From Burkholderiales bacterium (GTDB lineage Bacteria > Pseudomonadota > Gammaproteobacteria > Burkholderiales > Burkholderiaceae_F), in NCBI GenBank assembly GCA_016716275.1, contig JADJWR010000004.1:1-64000 (forward strand): 64,000 nucleotides of DNA, in the 5' to 3' direction. The translations under genes were made by a program, and so were the position numbers. The notes under the pieces were generated by a model. The model saw only the letters and a list, made by a program, of their open reading frames with translations. It did no database searches and had not been told where the DNA came from. The first letter of the stretch is position 1; the number at the start of each line of letters is the position of its first letter. Below, one piece after another: positions 1 through 8,881 of this stretch.

Positions 1-418
1 AAGTGCTTGCGGCGTCGCTCTCGCAGACCGAACTCCTCGAGGTCGGGTCGAGTGCGCTGCGCGCCGAGGACGTGCCGATCGGCTTGCCGTCGTCCACCAC
101 CGGCAGGTGGCGGAGCCGTTTCGTGCATCAGCGTCATCGCATAGCCGAAGGTGTTCCAAGGTTGGCCGGATTTGACCGTCTTCGGGTCGGCGTCATCACC
201 TGCGCGAGCTGGTGGCCGCCGGGTCGGAATCCGCAGGCGACGACGCGGGGCACCATCGCCGCTCGCTGAAGATGCCCAGCAGCCGCCGTCCTCGACCACC
301 AGCACGGCACCGACCTGCTTCTTCGCCATCAGCTCCGATGCCTGGCGAACGGTCGTACCGGCGGCACGGTGACGAACTTGCGCCGCTCCATCATGCTTCG
401 TATCGGCTGACTGAACAC
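1..418 (-). CDS. CBS-domain protein, 3' end cut by window edge, frameshifted
   Basis: Tandem CBS-domain protein; such pairs bind adenine nucleotides and act as small sensory modules. The likely start is GTG at 418, with a purine-rich GGGAGG just upstream on the minus strand. The reading begins with MMERRKFVTVPP, then changes frame into SELMAKKQVGAVLVVEDGG, then again into LLGIFSER, and ends with LRHLPVVDDGKPIG and LDPDLEEF near the window edge. Together these pieces give two CBS motifs, but no single frame holds more than part of it. At least four single-base frame changes are needed. Because dinB and prfC next to it are damaged in the same way, sequence error is more likely than true decay. 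The family call is firm; the precise role is unknown. Confidence 0.6.
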
Positions 419-660
419 GCTGACCTCCCGTCACCTCCCCGTGCCCGGTCCCCTGGGGCGCAGGACACGCGCCCCCGTACCGATCGCCGAATAGATGTCC
501 GTAGACGCTAACCAGCGACCTCAGGCAACCTAGATCGCGATCAACCCTTACCGACGGGGGTAATCCGCTCCGCCAGGGCCTTGACTCGCCTCCCCGGCCG
601 ATGTGCTGGCGCAGCACGCGGCGACAGCCTCACGCCGCCGCGCAGTAAATTGCCCACCCC

Positions 661-1863
661 ATGCGCACAGCACTGCCGCGCGTCGTCGCGCACCTCGACA
701 TGGACGCCTTCTACGCGTCGGTCGAACTGCTGCGCTACCCGGAGCTGCGCGGCCTGCCGGTGGTCATCGGCGGCGGGCGCGCGCCACCAGCCGGCGTGGC
801 AGACCGATGCCGCAACCGGCGAGCGGCGGCGCCGCTTTGCGCGGCTCGGCGACTACAGCGGCCGCGGCGTGATCACCACCGCCACCACGAGGCGCGCGCG
901 CTCGGCGTCAACTCGGCGATGGGCCTGATGCGGGCAGCGCAGCGGGCGCCCGACGCGGTGCTTCTGCCGGTGGACTTCGACGCGTACCGGCGGTACTCGC
1001 GGCTTTTCAAGGCCGCGGTGCGCGAGATCGCGCCGCAGATCGAGGACCACGGCATCGACGAGATCTTCATCGACATCACCGAGATCGTCGCCGGCCGGCT
1101 CAGCGAGGCGGCCGACGAGCGGACCGGGATGCGGCCGCCGAGGCCCGGTGGTGCGCCCGCGAGGTGGCGCGCGAGATCAAGCAGGCGGTGCGACAGACAA
1201 CCGGTCTGTCGTGCTCGATCGGCCTGGCACCGAACAAGCTCGTCGCCAAGATAGCCTCGGAGCTGGACAAGCCCGACGGCCTGACCGTGGTGACCGGCCA
1301 CGACATCGCCACGCGCATCTGGCCGCTGCCGGTGCGGCGGGTCAACGGCATCGGGCCCAAGGCGGCGGCAAAGCTGGCGCGGCTCGGCATCGCCACCATC
1401 GGCGAACTGGCGGCCGCCGAGCCAGCCCTGGCTGGTGCAGCAGTTCGGCGCCGGCTACGGCGGCTGGCTGGCTGCACGGCGGCGCACGGCCACGACGAGC
1501 GGCCGGTGGTCACCTACAGCGAGCCAGAGTCGATCAGCCGCGAGACCACCTTCGAGCGCGACCTGCACGCGGTGCGCGACCGCGCCACGCTGTCGAGGAT
1601 CTTCACCGAGCTTTGCCTGCAGGTCGCCGAGGACCTGCGGCGCAAGCGCTACGCCGGCAGGACCATCGGCGTGAAGCTGCGCTTCGACGACTTCCGCACA
1701 GTCACCCGCGACCTCACGCTGCCGGCGCCGACCGACGAAGCGGCCACCATCCGCCGCGCCGCCGGCCAGTGCCTGAAGCGCGTCGAGCTGTCGCGGCGCA
1801 TCCGGCTGCTCGGCGTGCGGGTCGGCGCTGGCACGCAGCCCGGCGGAGATCGACAACCCTTGA
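661..1863 (+). CDS. dinB: DNA polymerase IV (DinB, Y family), frameshifted
   Basis: Error-prone translesion polymerase of the Y family. It opens at ATG 661 with the metal-binding motif DMDAFYASVE, followed in another frame by a GRGVITTAT segment. It then returns with GVNSAMGLM, FDAYRRYS and the catalytic GIDEIFIDITE, the acidic pair being intact. Next come GLSCSIGLAPNKLVAKIASE, the HhH-type VNGIGPKAAAKLARLG and the little-finger domain (FDDFRTVTRDLTL). Frame changes fall near 785, 885, 1130, 1425, 1475 and 1826. All domains are present in order and the end at TGA 1861-1863 gives a normal tail (SPAEIDNP). Six indels in 1.2 kb with no loss of content suggest sequencing error rather than a dead gene. 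Neighbours give no functional hint. Confidence 0.82.
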
Positions 1864-1937
1864 GGCAGCGCAGAGGTTGTCCGCGGGGCCGCCGCGTATC
1901 CTGGTCAAAAAGCGCTGCGAAAGGGCCGCCACGGAGC

Positions 1938-2225
1938 CACAAGCACGAGCAACTGCTGAAGCTGATCTTCCACGATCCGATCAGCGGCAACATCCACTGG
2001 CGCGAGATCGAATCGCTGCTCAGCCACCTCGGCGCCGAGATCGAGTCGCTGTCCGGCGCGCGCATCCGCGTCAAGCTGAACCGCGCCGAGGGCATCCTGC
2101 ACCGGCCGCACCACTCGAACGTGATGAACGTGCAGGCGATCAAGCACCTGCGCGAGTACCTCGGCCGCGCCGGCGCGACGCCGTCGATGTACGAGGCACC
2201 TCGCGAGGCCGAACGGAAGGCCTGA
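1938..2225 (+). CDS. HicA-like toxin family protein, start unresolved
   Basis: Small protein of the HicA/YcfA type (mRNA-interferase fold, double-stranded RNA-binding-like). Clear residues begin at 1938: HKHEQLLKLIFHDP, SGNIHWREIESLLSHLGAE, then VKLNRAEGILHRPHH and the tail IKHLREYLGRAGATPS. The HWREIESLL motif and the later paired histidines match the family. No ATG or GTG lies in this frame between the dinB stop and 1938, so the start is probably hidden by another indel in the 75 bases upstream. No HicB antitoxin gene follows; the next gene, prfC, is on the opposite strand. It could be a HicA-like protein without toxin function. Confidence 0.6.
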   Translation, partial: HKHEQLLKLIFHDPISGNIHWREIESLLSHLGAEIESLSGARIRVKLNRAEGILHRPHHSNVMNVQAIKHLREYLGRAGATPSMYEAPREAERKA

Positions 2226-2249
2226 GCCTCGCCGCTGGCCGGCGACCGT

Positions 2250-3871
2250 TCAGCGGTCCGCGTGCGCCAGCTTCTGGCCGTGCTCACGGGTGCCGTGGAA
2301 GTGCACCTGCGGCCAGTACTTCATCGTCACTTCCAGGTTGACGCTGTTGCTGGCGAGATAGACGGGTTGCCGTCGACGTCGTGCGCCAGACGTGCCGACT
2401 GCTCCTTTTCGAACTCCCGCCGCGTCCTGTCGTCCGGGTAGGTCAGCCAGCGCGCAGTGGCGATGCCGGGCGTGTCGTAGACGGCGTCGACGTTGTACTC
2501 GTTCTTCAGCCGGTGGGCGACGATCTCGAACTGCAGCGGCCCCACCGCACCGAGCAGCAGCTCGCCGGTGGCCATGCTCAGGACCTGGATCGCCCCTTCC
2601 TCGCCAAGCTCGGCCAGGCCCTTGGCCAGCTGCTTGGCCTTGAACGGGTCGCGCGCGCGCGCCATGCGGAACAGTTCCGGCGCGAAGTAGGGGATGCCCT
2701 TGAAGCCGAGCGTCTCGCCCTCGGTCAGCGTGTCGCCGATCGAAAGCATGCCGTGGTTGTGGATGCCGATGATGTCGCCGGCCACCGCCTCGGTGCTTGC
2801 CACGCGCTCGTTGGCCATGAAGGTCAGTGCGTTGCCGAGCTTGATCTCGCGCCCCGCGCGCACGTGCCAGACCTTGATCCCCGGCGCATAGCGGCCCGAG
2901 CACACGCGCAGGAAGGCGATGCGGTCGCGGTGGCGCGGGTCCATGTTGGCCTGGATCTTGAACACGAAGCCGGAAAACGGCGCCTCCACCGGCGCCACCG
3001 CGCGTGAGCCGGCGTCGCGCGGCTGCGGCGCCGGCGCCCATTTGACCAGCGCCTGCAGGATCTCCTGCACGCCGAAGTTGTTGATGCCGGAGCCGAAGAA
3101 CACCGGCGTCTGCGTTCCGGCGAGGAATTTGTCCAGCTCGAACGGGTGGCTGGCGCCGCGCAGCAGCTCGATGTCGTGCACCAGGGTCGCCGCCTCCTGC
3201 GGGAACAGCGCCGCCAGCCGCGGGCTGTCGACGCCGCGGATCTCCTCGGTCTCGCGCGCAACGCGCGCCTCGCCCGGCGTGAAGCGCAGCAGCCGGTCGT
3301 CGAGCAGGTGATAGACGCCGCGGAAGTGCCTGCCCATGCCGAGCGGCCAGGTCACCGGCGCGCAGTCGATCCGCAGCACCGACTCGATCTCGGCCAGCAG
3401 GTCGAACGGCTCGCGCACGTCGCGGTCGAGCTTGTTGACGAAGGTGATGATCGGCGTCGAGCGCAGCCGGCAGACCTCGAGCAGCTTGATCGTCTGCGCC
3501 TCGACGCCCTTGGCGGCGTCGATCACCATCACCGCCGCGTCGACCGCGGTGAGCACCCGGTAGGTGTCTTCCGAGAAGTCCTCGTGGCCCGGCGTGTCGA
3601 GCAGGTTGACCACGTGGCCGTCGACCTCGAACTGCATCACCGAACTGGTGACCGAGATGCCGCGCTGCTTCTCGACTTCCATCCAGTCGGAGGTGGCGTG
3701 GCGGGCGGTCTTGCGGCCCTTGACGGCGCCGGCGAGCTGAATCGCGCCGCCGAACAGCAGCAGCTTCTCGGTCAGCGTGGTCTTGCCGGCGTCCGGGTGC
3801 GAAATGATCGCGAAGGTGCGCCGGCGCGCGACCTCGCGCAGCAGCGCGGCATCGGGTTCTGGAGCGTTCAT
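2250..3871 (-). CDS. prfC: Peptide chain release factor 3 (RF3), frameshift near the 3' end
   Basis: Translation GTPase that removes RF1/RF2 from the ribosome after peptide release; cytoplasmic. From ATG 3871 (MNAPEPDAALL) it has the P-loop SHPDAGKTTLTEKLL, the switch motif DTPGHEDFSED and the guanine-specificity NKLDRD, followed by domains II and III. Near 2366 the frame changes: the main frame ends in an unlikely NPSISPATAS, while the adjacent frame gives the expected VYLASNSVNLEVTMKYWPQV and HFHGTREHGQKLA, stopping at 2250. One missing base restores about 540 residues, close to the usual 529. This is the last of the dense indels at the left of the window, so sequence error is likely. The gene stands alone, divergent from the MFS gene. 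Confidence 0.93.
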
Positions 3872-4087
3872 CGGCAGGCGACGGCGGGCCACCGTCTGGG
3901 GCGGCCGCGAGCGGAGGGCGAAGGATACGCGCCGCCGACCGCCGCTGCCGGCAACGCCGATACCTGACTGAAACATTGCCGAACAAAGCGCGCCGCGGCG
4001 GAAATCGCCGCATCACCGCCGCTGCCTACCGTGCCCAGCCATGGGATGCCGCCCGCCGCGCGGCAACACGGATCACAGGGGCAGCAG

Positions 4088-5329
4088 ATGAAGAACCTTG
4101 CACGTAACCAGGCTGGCTTCATGGTGCCGGTGCTGGCCGCAGCGACGCTGATGGCGGTGCTGATGGGCTCGCGCTCGTCGATGGGCCTGTTCATCGGCCC
4201 GATCAACACCGCCACCGCCCTCGGCGCGGCGACGGTGAGCTTCGCCTTCGCGCTGAGCCAGCTGGCCTGGGGGGCCGCGCAGCCGGTGGTCGGCGTGCTG
4301 GCGCGCCGGCACGGCACGACGCGGGTGATCGTTGCCGGCGGCCTTCTTTCGGCGACCGGCCTGGCGATGGTCACGGCGGCCGGCAGCGGCGCGACGCTGA
4401 TCGCCGCCCTGCTGCTGGCCGGCGCCGCCGGCGCGGCCGCCGGCGGCGCGCCGCTGCTGCTGGGCGCGGTTGCGCAGCGCGTGGCCGCCGAGCGGCGCGG
4501 ACTGGCGCTGGGACTGGTCAGCGCCGGCAGCTCGGCCGGCCAGCTGCTGCTGGCGCCGCTCGCCGCGCTGCTGGTCGCCGGCATCGGCTGGCAGGGCGCC
4601 ATGCTGGCGTTCGCCGCGCTATCGATCGCCGTGCTGCCGATGGCGCGCGCCTTCCGCCACCCGCCCGCCGCGGCCGAGGCGGCAGGCGGGCAGGCGGCGG
4701 TCGACGCCCGCGCGGCGCTGCGCGAGCCGAGCTACTGGTGCGTCACCGCCGGCTTCTTCGTCTGCGGCTTCCACGTGTCGTTCCTGACCACGCACATGCC
4801 CGGCGTGCTCGAACTGTGCGGTTTCTCGACCGGCTTCTCGGGCCTGTGGCTGGCGCTCGTCGGCGCCTGCAACGTCGTCGGCAGCCTCGCCTCCGGCTGG
4901 CTGATGCAGCGCGTGTCGATGAAGACGCTGCTCGGCGCGCTGTACGCGCTGCGCGCGGCGGGGGTGGCGCTGTTCCTGCTGCTGCCGGCCAGCGGCGAGA
5001 CGATGCTCGGCTTCGCGCTGTGGATGGGGCTCACCTACATGGCCACACTGCCGCCGACCACCGGCATCATCGCCAAGCTCTACGGCGCGCAGAACGTGGC
5101 GGTGCTGTTCGGCATCACGATGGCGCTGCACCAGGTGGGCAGCTTCCTCGGCGTCTGGCTGGGCGGGCTGGAACTGGAGCTCACCGGCGGCTATCGCTGG
5201 GTCTGGCTGCTCGACATCCTGCTCGCCGCCGCCGCGGCGGCGCTGGCCCACCTGCCGGTCCGCGAGGGCAGGCAAGGCGCGCCGACGCTGCCGCCGCAAC
5301 CGGCGCTCGCCGGCGCCGCGGCGCGTTGA
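4088..5329 (+). CDS. MFS transporter
   Basis: Inner-membrane secondary carrier of the major facilitator superfamily, 413 residues with about 12 hydrophobic segments. The start ATG 4088 (MKNLARNQAGF) was chosen because the preceding in-frame region is not membrane-like. It opens with VPVLAAATLMAVLMGSRSSMG, then IGPINTATALGAATVSFAFA. The loop between helices 2 and 3 has VLARRHGTTRVIVAGG, the MFS G-X-X-X-D/R-R/K-G-type turn, and the central loop lies around residues 200-215. The C-terminal half carries FFVCGFHVSFLTTHMPG and TTGIIAKLYG, reminiscent of monocarboxylate/oxalate-type or NreB-like carriers. The substrate cannot be read from sequence. It is a single gene, with the acyltransferase starting 78 bases after its stop. 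Confidence 0.85.
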   Translation: MKNLARNQAGFMVPVLAAATLMAVLMGSRSSMGLFIGPINTATALGAATVSFAFALSQLAWGAAQPVVGVLARRHGTTRVIVAGGLLSATGLAMVTAAGSGATLIAALLLAGAAGAAAGGAPLLLGAVAQRVAAERRGLALGLVSAGSSAGQLLLAPLAALLVAGIGWQGAMLAFAALSIAVLPMARAFRHPPAAAEAAGGQAAVDARAALREPSYWCVTAGFFVCGFHVSFLTTHMPGVLELCGFSTGFSGLWLALVGACNVVGSLASGWLMQRVSMKTLLGALYALRAAGVALFLLLPASGETMLGFALWMGLTYMATLPPTTGIIAKLYGAQNVAVLFGITMALHQVGSFLGVWLGGLELELTGGYRWVWLLDILLAAAAAALAHLPVREGRQGAPTLPPQPALAGAAAR

Positions 5330-5407
5330 GGCGATTGCCGCTTGCGCTGCATCAATGGCGCAGGCAGGGCGGCTGCGGTCAAATGCGGGTTCTTTCGAGA
5401 ATCCGCG

Positions 5408-6322
5408 ATGAAACCGGCCGAGTCGTTCGTCCAGCGCATGGCAGCTGCCGCAAGGGGCTCGTTCGCCGCGCTCGCGCTGGCGGCCAACGTGCTGTTCTTC
5501 TGCGTGCTGATGGTGCCGTTCGCGCTGGCCAAGCTGCTGCTGCCGTTCAGGCCGGTACGGCACGTGACGGACCGCGCCCTAAACAGGATCGCGATGTCGT
5601 GGATCGGCGTCAACAACGGCTGGATCGCGCTGGCCGGCAACCAGGGCTGGCAGATCGGCGGCGTCGAGGGCCTGCGCCGCGACGACTGGTACCTCGTCGC
5701 CGCCAACCACCAGAGCTGGGTCGACATCCTGGTGCTGCAGAAGGTGTTCGCCGGCCGCGTGCCGATGCTCAAGTTCTTCCTCAAGCGGCAGCTGATCTAC
5801 GTGCCGATCATCGGCCTGGCCTGGTGGGCGCTCGACTTCCCGTTCATGCAGCGCAAGGGCGGCATGAGCAGCGCGCGCGACCTCGAGCGGGCGCGCCAGG
5901 CCTGCGAGAAGTTCCGCCTGGTGCCCACCTCGGTGATCAACTTCCTCGAAGGCACGCGCTTCAACCGGCACAAGCACGACGTGCAGCGCTCGCCCTACCG
6001 GCACCTGCTGAAGCCGCGCAGCGGCGGCATCGCCATGGCACTGGCGACGCTCGGCGAGCACTGCCACCGCCTGCTCGACGTGACGATCGTCTATCCGCAC
6101 GGCGCGCCGAAGTTCTGGCACCTGCTGTCCGGTCGCGTCGACGACGTGATCGTGCGCGTCGCGCAGCGCGAAATCCCCGCCGAACTGACCCGCGGCGATT
6201 ACGCCAGCGACCCGCAGTTCCGCAACCGCATGCAGGAGTGGGTCAACATGCTGTGGGCCGAGAAGGACGAGATGATCGAGCGGCTGACGCCGCACAAGGC
6301 GACATCGCCGGCCGCCGGTTAA
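5408..6322 (+). CDS. YihG-like lysophospholipid acyltransferase
   Basis: Membrane-bound acyltransferase of the PlsC/LPLAT superfamily, 304 residues, most like the E. coli YihG group, which acylates lysophosphatidic acid. After an N-terminal hydrophobic segment (residues about 15-40) comes the catalytic block NHQSWVDILVLQ (the H-X4-D motif, with Trp and Val inside), the substrate-site region FFLKRQLIYVPIIGLAWWAL and the glycerol-phosphate-binding motif FLEGTRFNRHKHD. A third conserved block is RSGGIAMALATLG. ATG 5408 is used because it immediately precedes the hydrophobic helix. The family is certain; the exact acyl donor and acceptor are inferred from YihG. Confidence 0.85.
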   Translation: MKPAESFVQRMAAAARGSFAALALAANVLFFCVLMVPFALAKLLLPFRPVRHVTDRALNRIAMSWIGVNNGWIALAGNQGWQIGGVEGLRRDDWYLVAANHQSWVDILVLQKVFAGRVPMLKFFLKRQLIYVPIIGLAWWALDFPFMQRKGGMSSARDLERARQACEKFRLVPTSVINFLEGTRFNRHKHDVQRSPYRHLLKPRSGGIAMALATLGEHCHRLLDVTIVYPHGAPKFWHLLSGRVDDVIVRVAQREIPAELTRGDYASDPQFRNRMQEWVNMLWAEKDEMIERLTPHKATSPAAG

Positions 6323-6385
6323 GGCGGCTCGGCACCGGGCCGGTGGCCGACACGCAGGCTCGACCGGGCCGACCCGGGCTTTCGC

Positions 6386-6655
6386 CTATGGGCCGCGCGG
6401 CGCGGCCAGCAGTTCGCGCAGGCATCGCTCACACAGACAGCCCGCATCGGCCGCGCAGGCTTCGCGCGGCAGAGAAGGCAGCTTTGCGCACCAGCAGCCG
6501 CCGGCATCGTCGATACCGCAGTGAAAGGCGGCGCCGCAGCGGGAGCAGGTGCGATCCGCTGCCGGGTGCGATGGCGTCGGCGTAGTCATCGCCGTATCCC
6601 TGCTGTCGCGGCCGCCCGCGGACGCGTTCGTACTTGATGCCGAGTCTGCAGTCAC
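6386..6655 (-). CDS. Cysteine-rich CWC family protein
   Basis: Small zinc-ribbon-like protein of the cysteine-rich CWC family. The motif runs CSRCGAAFHCGIDDAGGCWC, then CAKLPSLPREA, then CLCERCLRELL, giving four CxxC-type or C-W-C clusters. The family's function is unknown. Two starts are possible: GTG 6655, whose first bases overlap the TGA of the small upstream gene as GTGA, or ATG 6589 (MTTPTPSHPAADR), which has AGGGA seven bases before it and gives the usual family length of about 67 residues. The conserved part lies wholly after 6589, so the shorter form is at least as likely. It converges with the acyltransferase gene. Confidence 0.75.
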   Translation of the reverse strand: MTADSASSTNASAGGRDSRDTAMTTPTPSHPAADRTCSRCGAAFHCGIDDAGGCWCAKLPSLPREACAADAGCLCERCLRELLAAPRGP

Positions 6656-6876
6656 GGTGTCCGACGATCGCCGAGCCGTCGCCGCGCCTGGTCCAGTTGC
6701 CGCGGGTAGTAGCCCTGTCGGGACCAGGGGGCGCCGCCGTCGGGCTGCGAAGCGGTCAGAATGTCGTGATCGTTCGGCGAATCACCGCGCCCTCGAACGA
6801 TCTGCCCTTTGTCGCGCAGCGCCGTTTGCCTGGTCAGATCGCCGGCGCGGCGCAGTTCGTCGCGATTCTTCGCCAT
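6652..6876 (-). CDS. Hypothetical small polar protein (74 aa)
   Basis: Unrecognised short frame starting ATG 6876 (MAKNRDELRRAGDL) with a good AGGGG ribosome site seven bases upstream on the minus strand. It is rich in Arg, Asp and Gln and has no hydrophobic segment. Its TGA (6652-6654) overlaps a possible GTG start of the CWC gene as GTGA, an arrangement typical of translational coupling. Codon use looks coding, but in DNA this GC-rich open frames arise by chance, so the call rests on the ribosome site and the overlap only. No function can be proposed. Confidence 0.33.
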   Translation of the reverse strand: MAKNRDELRRAGDLTRQTALRDKGQIVRGRGDSPNDHDILTASQPDGGAPWSRQGYYPRQLDQARRRLGDRRTP

Positions 6877-7247
6877 GACAACGCCCCTGGCGTTCACCCA
6901 CCGCCGGTTGCCGATGCGGTCGCGCGCGCTGACCGCCGCCGGCTTGGCGTTGGCGACGCTGGTGCTCAGGTGGGCGCGCCGGGTCCGGTCGCCGACGCCG
7001 ACCGCCGCGGCCAGCAGTGCGCGGGGGAAGTTGCGGGTTGGCGTTGTCATGTCCGGACTGCGTCGGCGTGCGTCGGCGGTGCTACCGGCCAGCAGTTAGG
7101 CTAGGCGAGCGCCGCCGATCACTCAAGTGCCCCGTCTTCGGATTTCGCTCCGCACGCTTCGCCCGGCTCGCGCGATGCGCGTCGTCGCTGCTGCCGGCGT
7201 GTTCCGCTGCCGCGCCTGAGCGCGGGACCCGCCTTCGGGGTCCTGTC
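6877..7247. other. Gene-free stretch, nothing recognised
   Basis: About 370 bases between the small hypothetical gene and the BTLCP gene. Short frames exist on both strands but none has a plausible ribosome site plus a recognisable product. No RNA gene, repeat or strong hairpin with a T-run was seen. Confidence 0.5.
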
Positions 7248-7925
7248 TTAGTCCTCATCCGCGTCGAATGTCCAGGCGGACTGATCGAACCTCGCCCAAT
7301 GGCCGTCCGGCTGCTCCCGTTCCTCGAAGTTGAAGGGGATCGTGTTCCAGCAGGCCGCGGTGTCGCTGGTCGTGTCCAGCGCGAACGTACCGGCGCTCGT
7401 TTCGACCAGCAGCAGCGCGTGCGAATACAGTTGCCTTCGGTGCCATACGATCGCGATCGTCAGCGCCGCGCGCGGCAGCCCCTGCTCGACCAGCCGCCTT
7501 CGCGTTTCGAGCGCCATGTCCTCGCAGTCGCCGCGCCCGCCGACCGGATAGGTCCACAACTCTTCTTCGCCAATCGCTTCCCGATCGGGCGTTTGGCGGA
7601 CGCAGGCATTGACCGCACGGTTGGCGCGGACGATGGTCTCGATCAAGGCCGGACTCCATGGAAGCACGGCATCGCTGGCCATCTCGCAGTCGCGCGGAAA
7701 GCGGAGGCAGAAACCCGCGTACGCCGACGGTCGATCGGTGACGCGGACGATCGGCAGGGACAGCGGCGCGCACGACTCGGGCCCAGCATCAGCCCATCCC
7801 GAGGACGCGGCGCAGGCCGAGATCAGCATTGCTGCCGCCAGGGCAACCGCAAGGGTGAGGACATTCAAGCGCCACCGCCGTGCCGGGAACACGGATCGCA
7901 CGGTGGGGCGACGACGCAGAGTCAT
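7248..7925 (-). CDS. BTLCP transglutaminase-like cysteine protease
   Basis: Secreted or periplasmic member of the bacterial transglutaminase-like cysteine proteinase family (which includes LapG), 225 residues. A signal-anchor follows the basic start (LNVLTLAVALAAAMLISACA), and the ISAC cysteine suggests lipid attachment. The catalytic Cys lies in GGRGDCEDMALETRR, the His in LYSHALLLVE and the Asp in TFALDTTSD, so the triad is complete. The family usually processes large adhesins and sits beside type I secretion genes; neither is within this window, so the substrate is unknown. The start at 7925 is the first in frame; a start nearer the hydrophobic segment is possible. Confidence 0.85.
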   Translation of the reverse strand: MTLRRRPTVRSVFPARRWRLNVLTLAVALAAAMLISACAASSGWADAGPESCAPLSLPIVRVTDRPSAYAGFCLRFPRDCEMASDAVLPWSPALIETIVRANRAVNACVRQTPDREAIGEEELWTYPVGGRGDCEDMALETRRRLVEQGLPRAALTIAIVWHRRQLYSHALLLVETSAGTFALDTTSDTAACWNTIPFNFEEREQPDGHWARFDQSAWTFDADED

Positions 7926-8315
7926 CTCGGGCGATCCGGTCGCTGCCGACTCTGCGGACTCATGGCAAGTCGACGGAAGGGCGTTTCAATCGTTCTTCGA
8001 TGCGTCTGTGTGGAAGTGGGCGACCGGGATCTTCGCCATCTGCGCGCGGGCCTGGCGATCGCCAACACGGACCACGCGGGCGTCGAGTCGGCCGGCAACT
8101 GACGCGCAGTCCTCCTTTGCCACCAGTTACTCCTGCGACGGCAGGCAAAACGCTCCTCGCCCGTTTGTAGGCAATTCGACGCGTTTACTCGCGGGCAACT
8201 TGCCTTGTCTCAAGCATCGTGCTCGCCTTCGGCGCGCGGTGGCCTGCACCGGGAATAGCATTTGATCGACCGCACGGCGGTCGCCGTGCGTGCATGGTTG
8301 GCAAGGAGAAAGCCA
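7926..8315. other. Gene-free stretch upstream of the cytochrome c gene
   Basis: About 390 bases between the divergent BTLCP and cytochrome c genes. It must hold both promoters, but no convincing sigma-70 box pair was found by eye. The overlapping short frames have no recognisable product. A ribosome site AAGGAGA lies at its right end (8302-8308). Confidence 0.5.
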
Positions 8316-8744
8316 ATGAGAAAGCACGAAGTACTCGCGGCGGCTGTTGCGGTCGCCGCCATGGTGCTCGCCACGGACACCATGGCGCAGGGACGGACCG
8401 AACTCGGCAGGACGGAGTACATGTCGACCTGCGCCGGCTGCCACGGCCCGGCCGGCAGGGGCGATGGCCAGTACAACCAGTTCCTGAGACTGAAGGTTCC
8501 CGACCTCACCACGATCGCCGAACGCAATGGCGGCGTGTTTCCTGCCGAGCGTCTGTACGCAATCATCGACGGCCGCGCCGAGGTTCCGGGGCACGGCACG
8601 GCGCAGATGCCGATCTGGGGCAACGTCTACAACGAACGGGCGGTCGAGTACTACAAGGGCTTCGCCCACAATCCCGAGCAGTTCATCCGCGTTCGCATCC
8701 TGGCGCTGATCGACTACATCTACTCGCTGCAAACGCGTCGCTGA
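8316..8744 (+). CDS. Periplasmic class I cytochrome c
   Basis: Single-haem c-type cytochrome, 142 residues, exported by a Sec signal (residues 1-24, ending TDTMAQ). The haem-attachment motif CAGCH lies near residue 40 in YMSTCAGCHGPAGRGDG, and the likely axial Met is in TAQMPIWG. ATG 8316 is fixed by the AAGGAGA ribosome site eight bases before it. It probably carries electrons between a periplasmic dehydrogenase or oxygenase and the respiratory chain, but no partner enzyme lies next to it. The tail FIRVRILALIDYIYSLQ matches SoxX/cytochrome c-type C-terminal helices. Confidence 0.88.
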   Translation: MRKHEVLAAAVAVAAMVLATDTMAQGRTELGRTEYMSTCAGCHGPAGRGDGQYNQFLRLKVPDLTTIAERNGGVFPAERLYAIIDGRAEVPGHGTAQMPIWGNVYNERAVEYYKGFAHNPEQFIRVRILALIDYIYSLQTRR

Positions 8745-8881
8745 GGGCAGCGGGCGAGGGACCGCTGCGCCAACTGCTCCGTTCCGACCGCCGCTGCCGC
8801 GGGGCATGGGGCCGGGGCTGATGCACATCGGCCTCGCGTCCTCTTGCGCAGATCTCTCGCGACAGGGCGAGCGGCGGCAAT

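Noticed and set aside
2250..4016. 588-codon minus frame spanning prfC
   Set aside because: Only its last 40 codons carry true RF3 sequence; the rest is a shadow. The end is joined to the main frame through a one-base indel instead.
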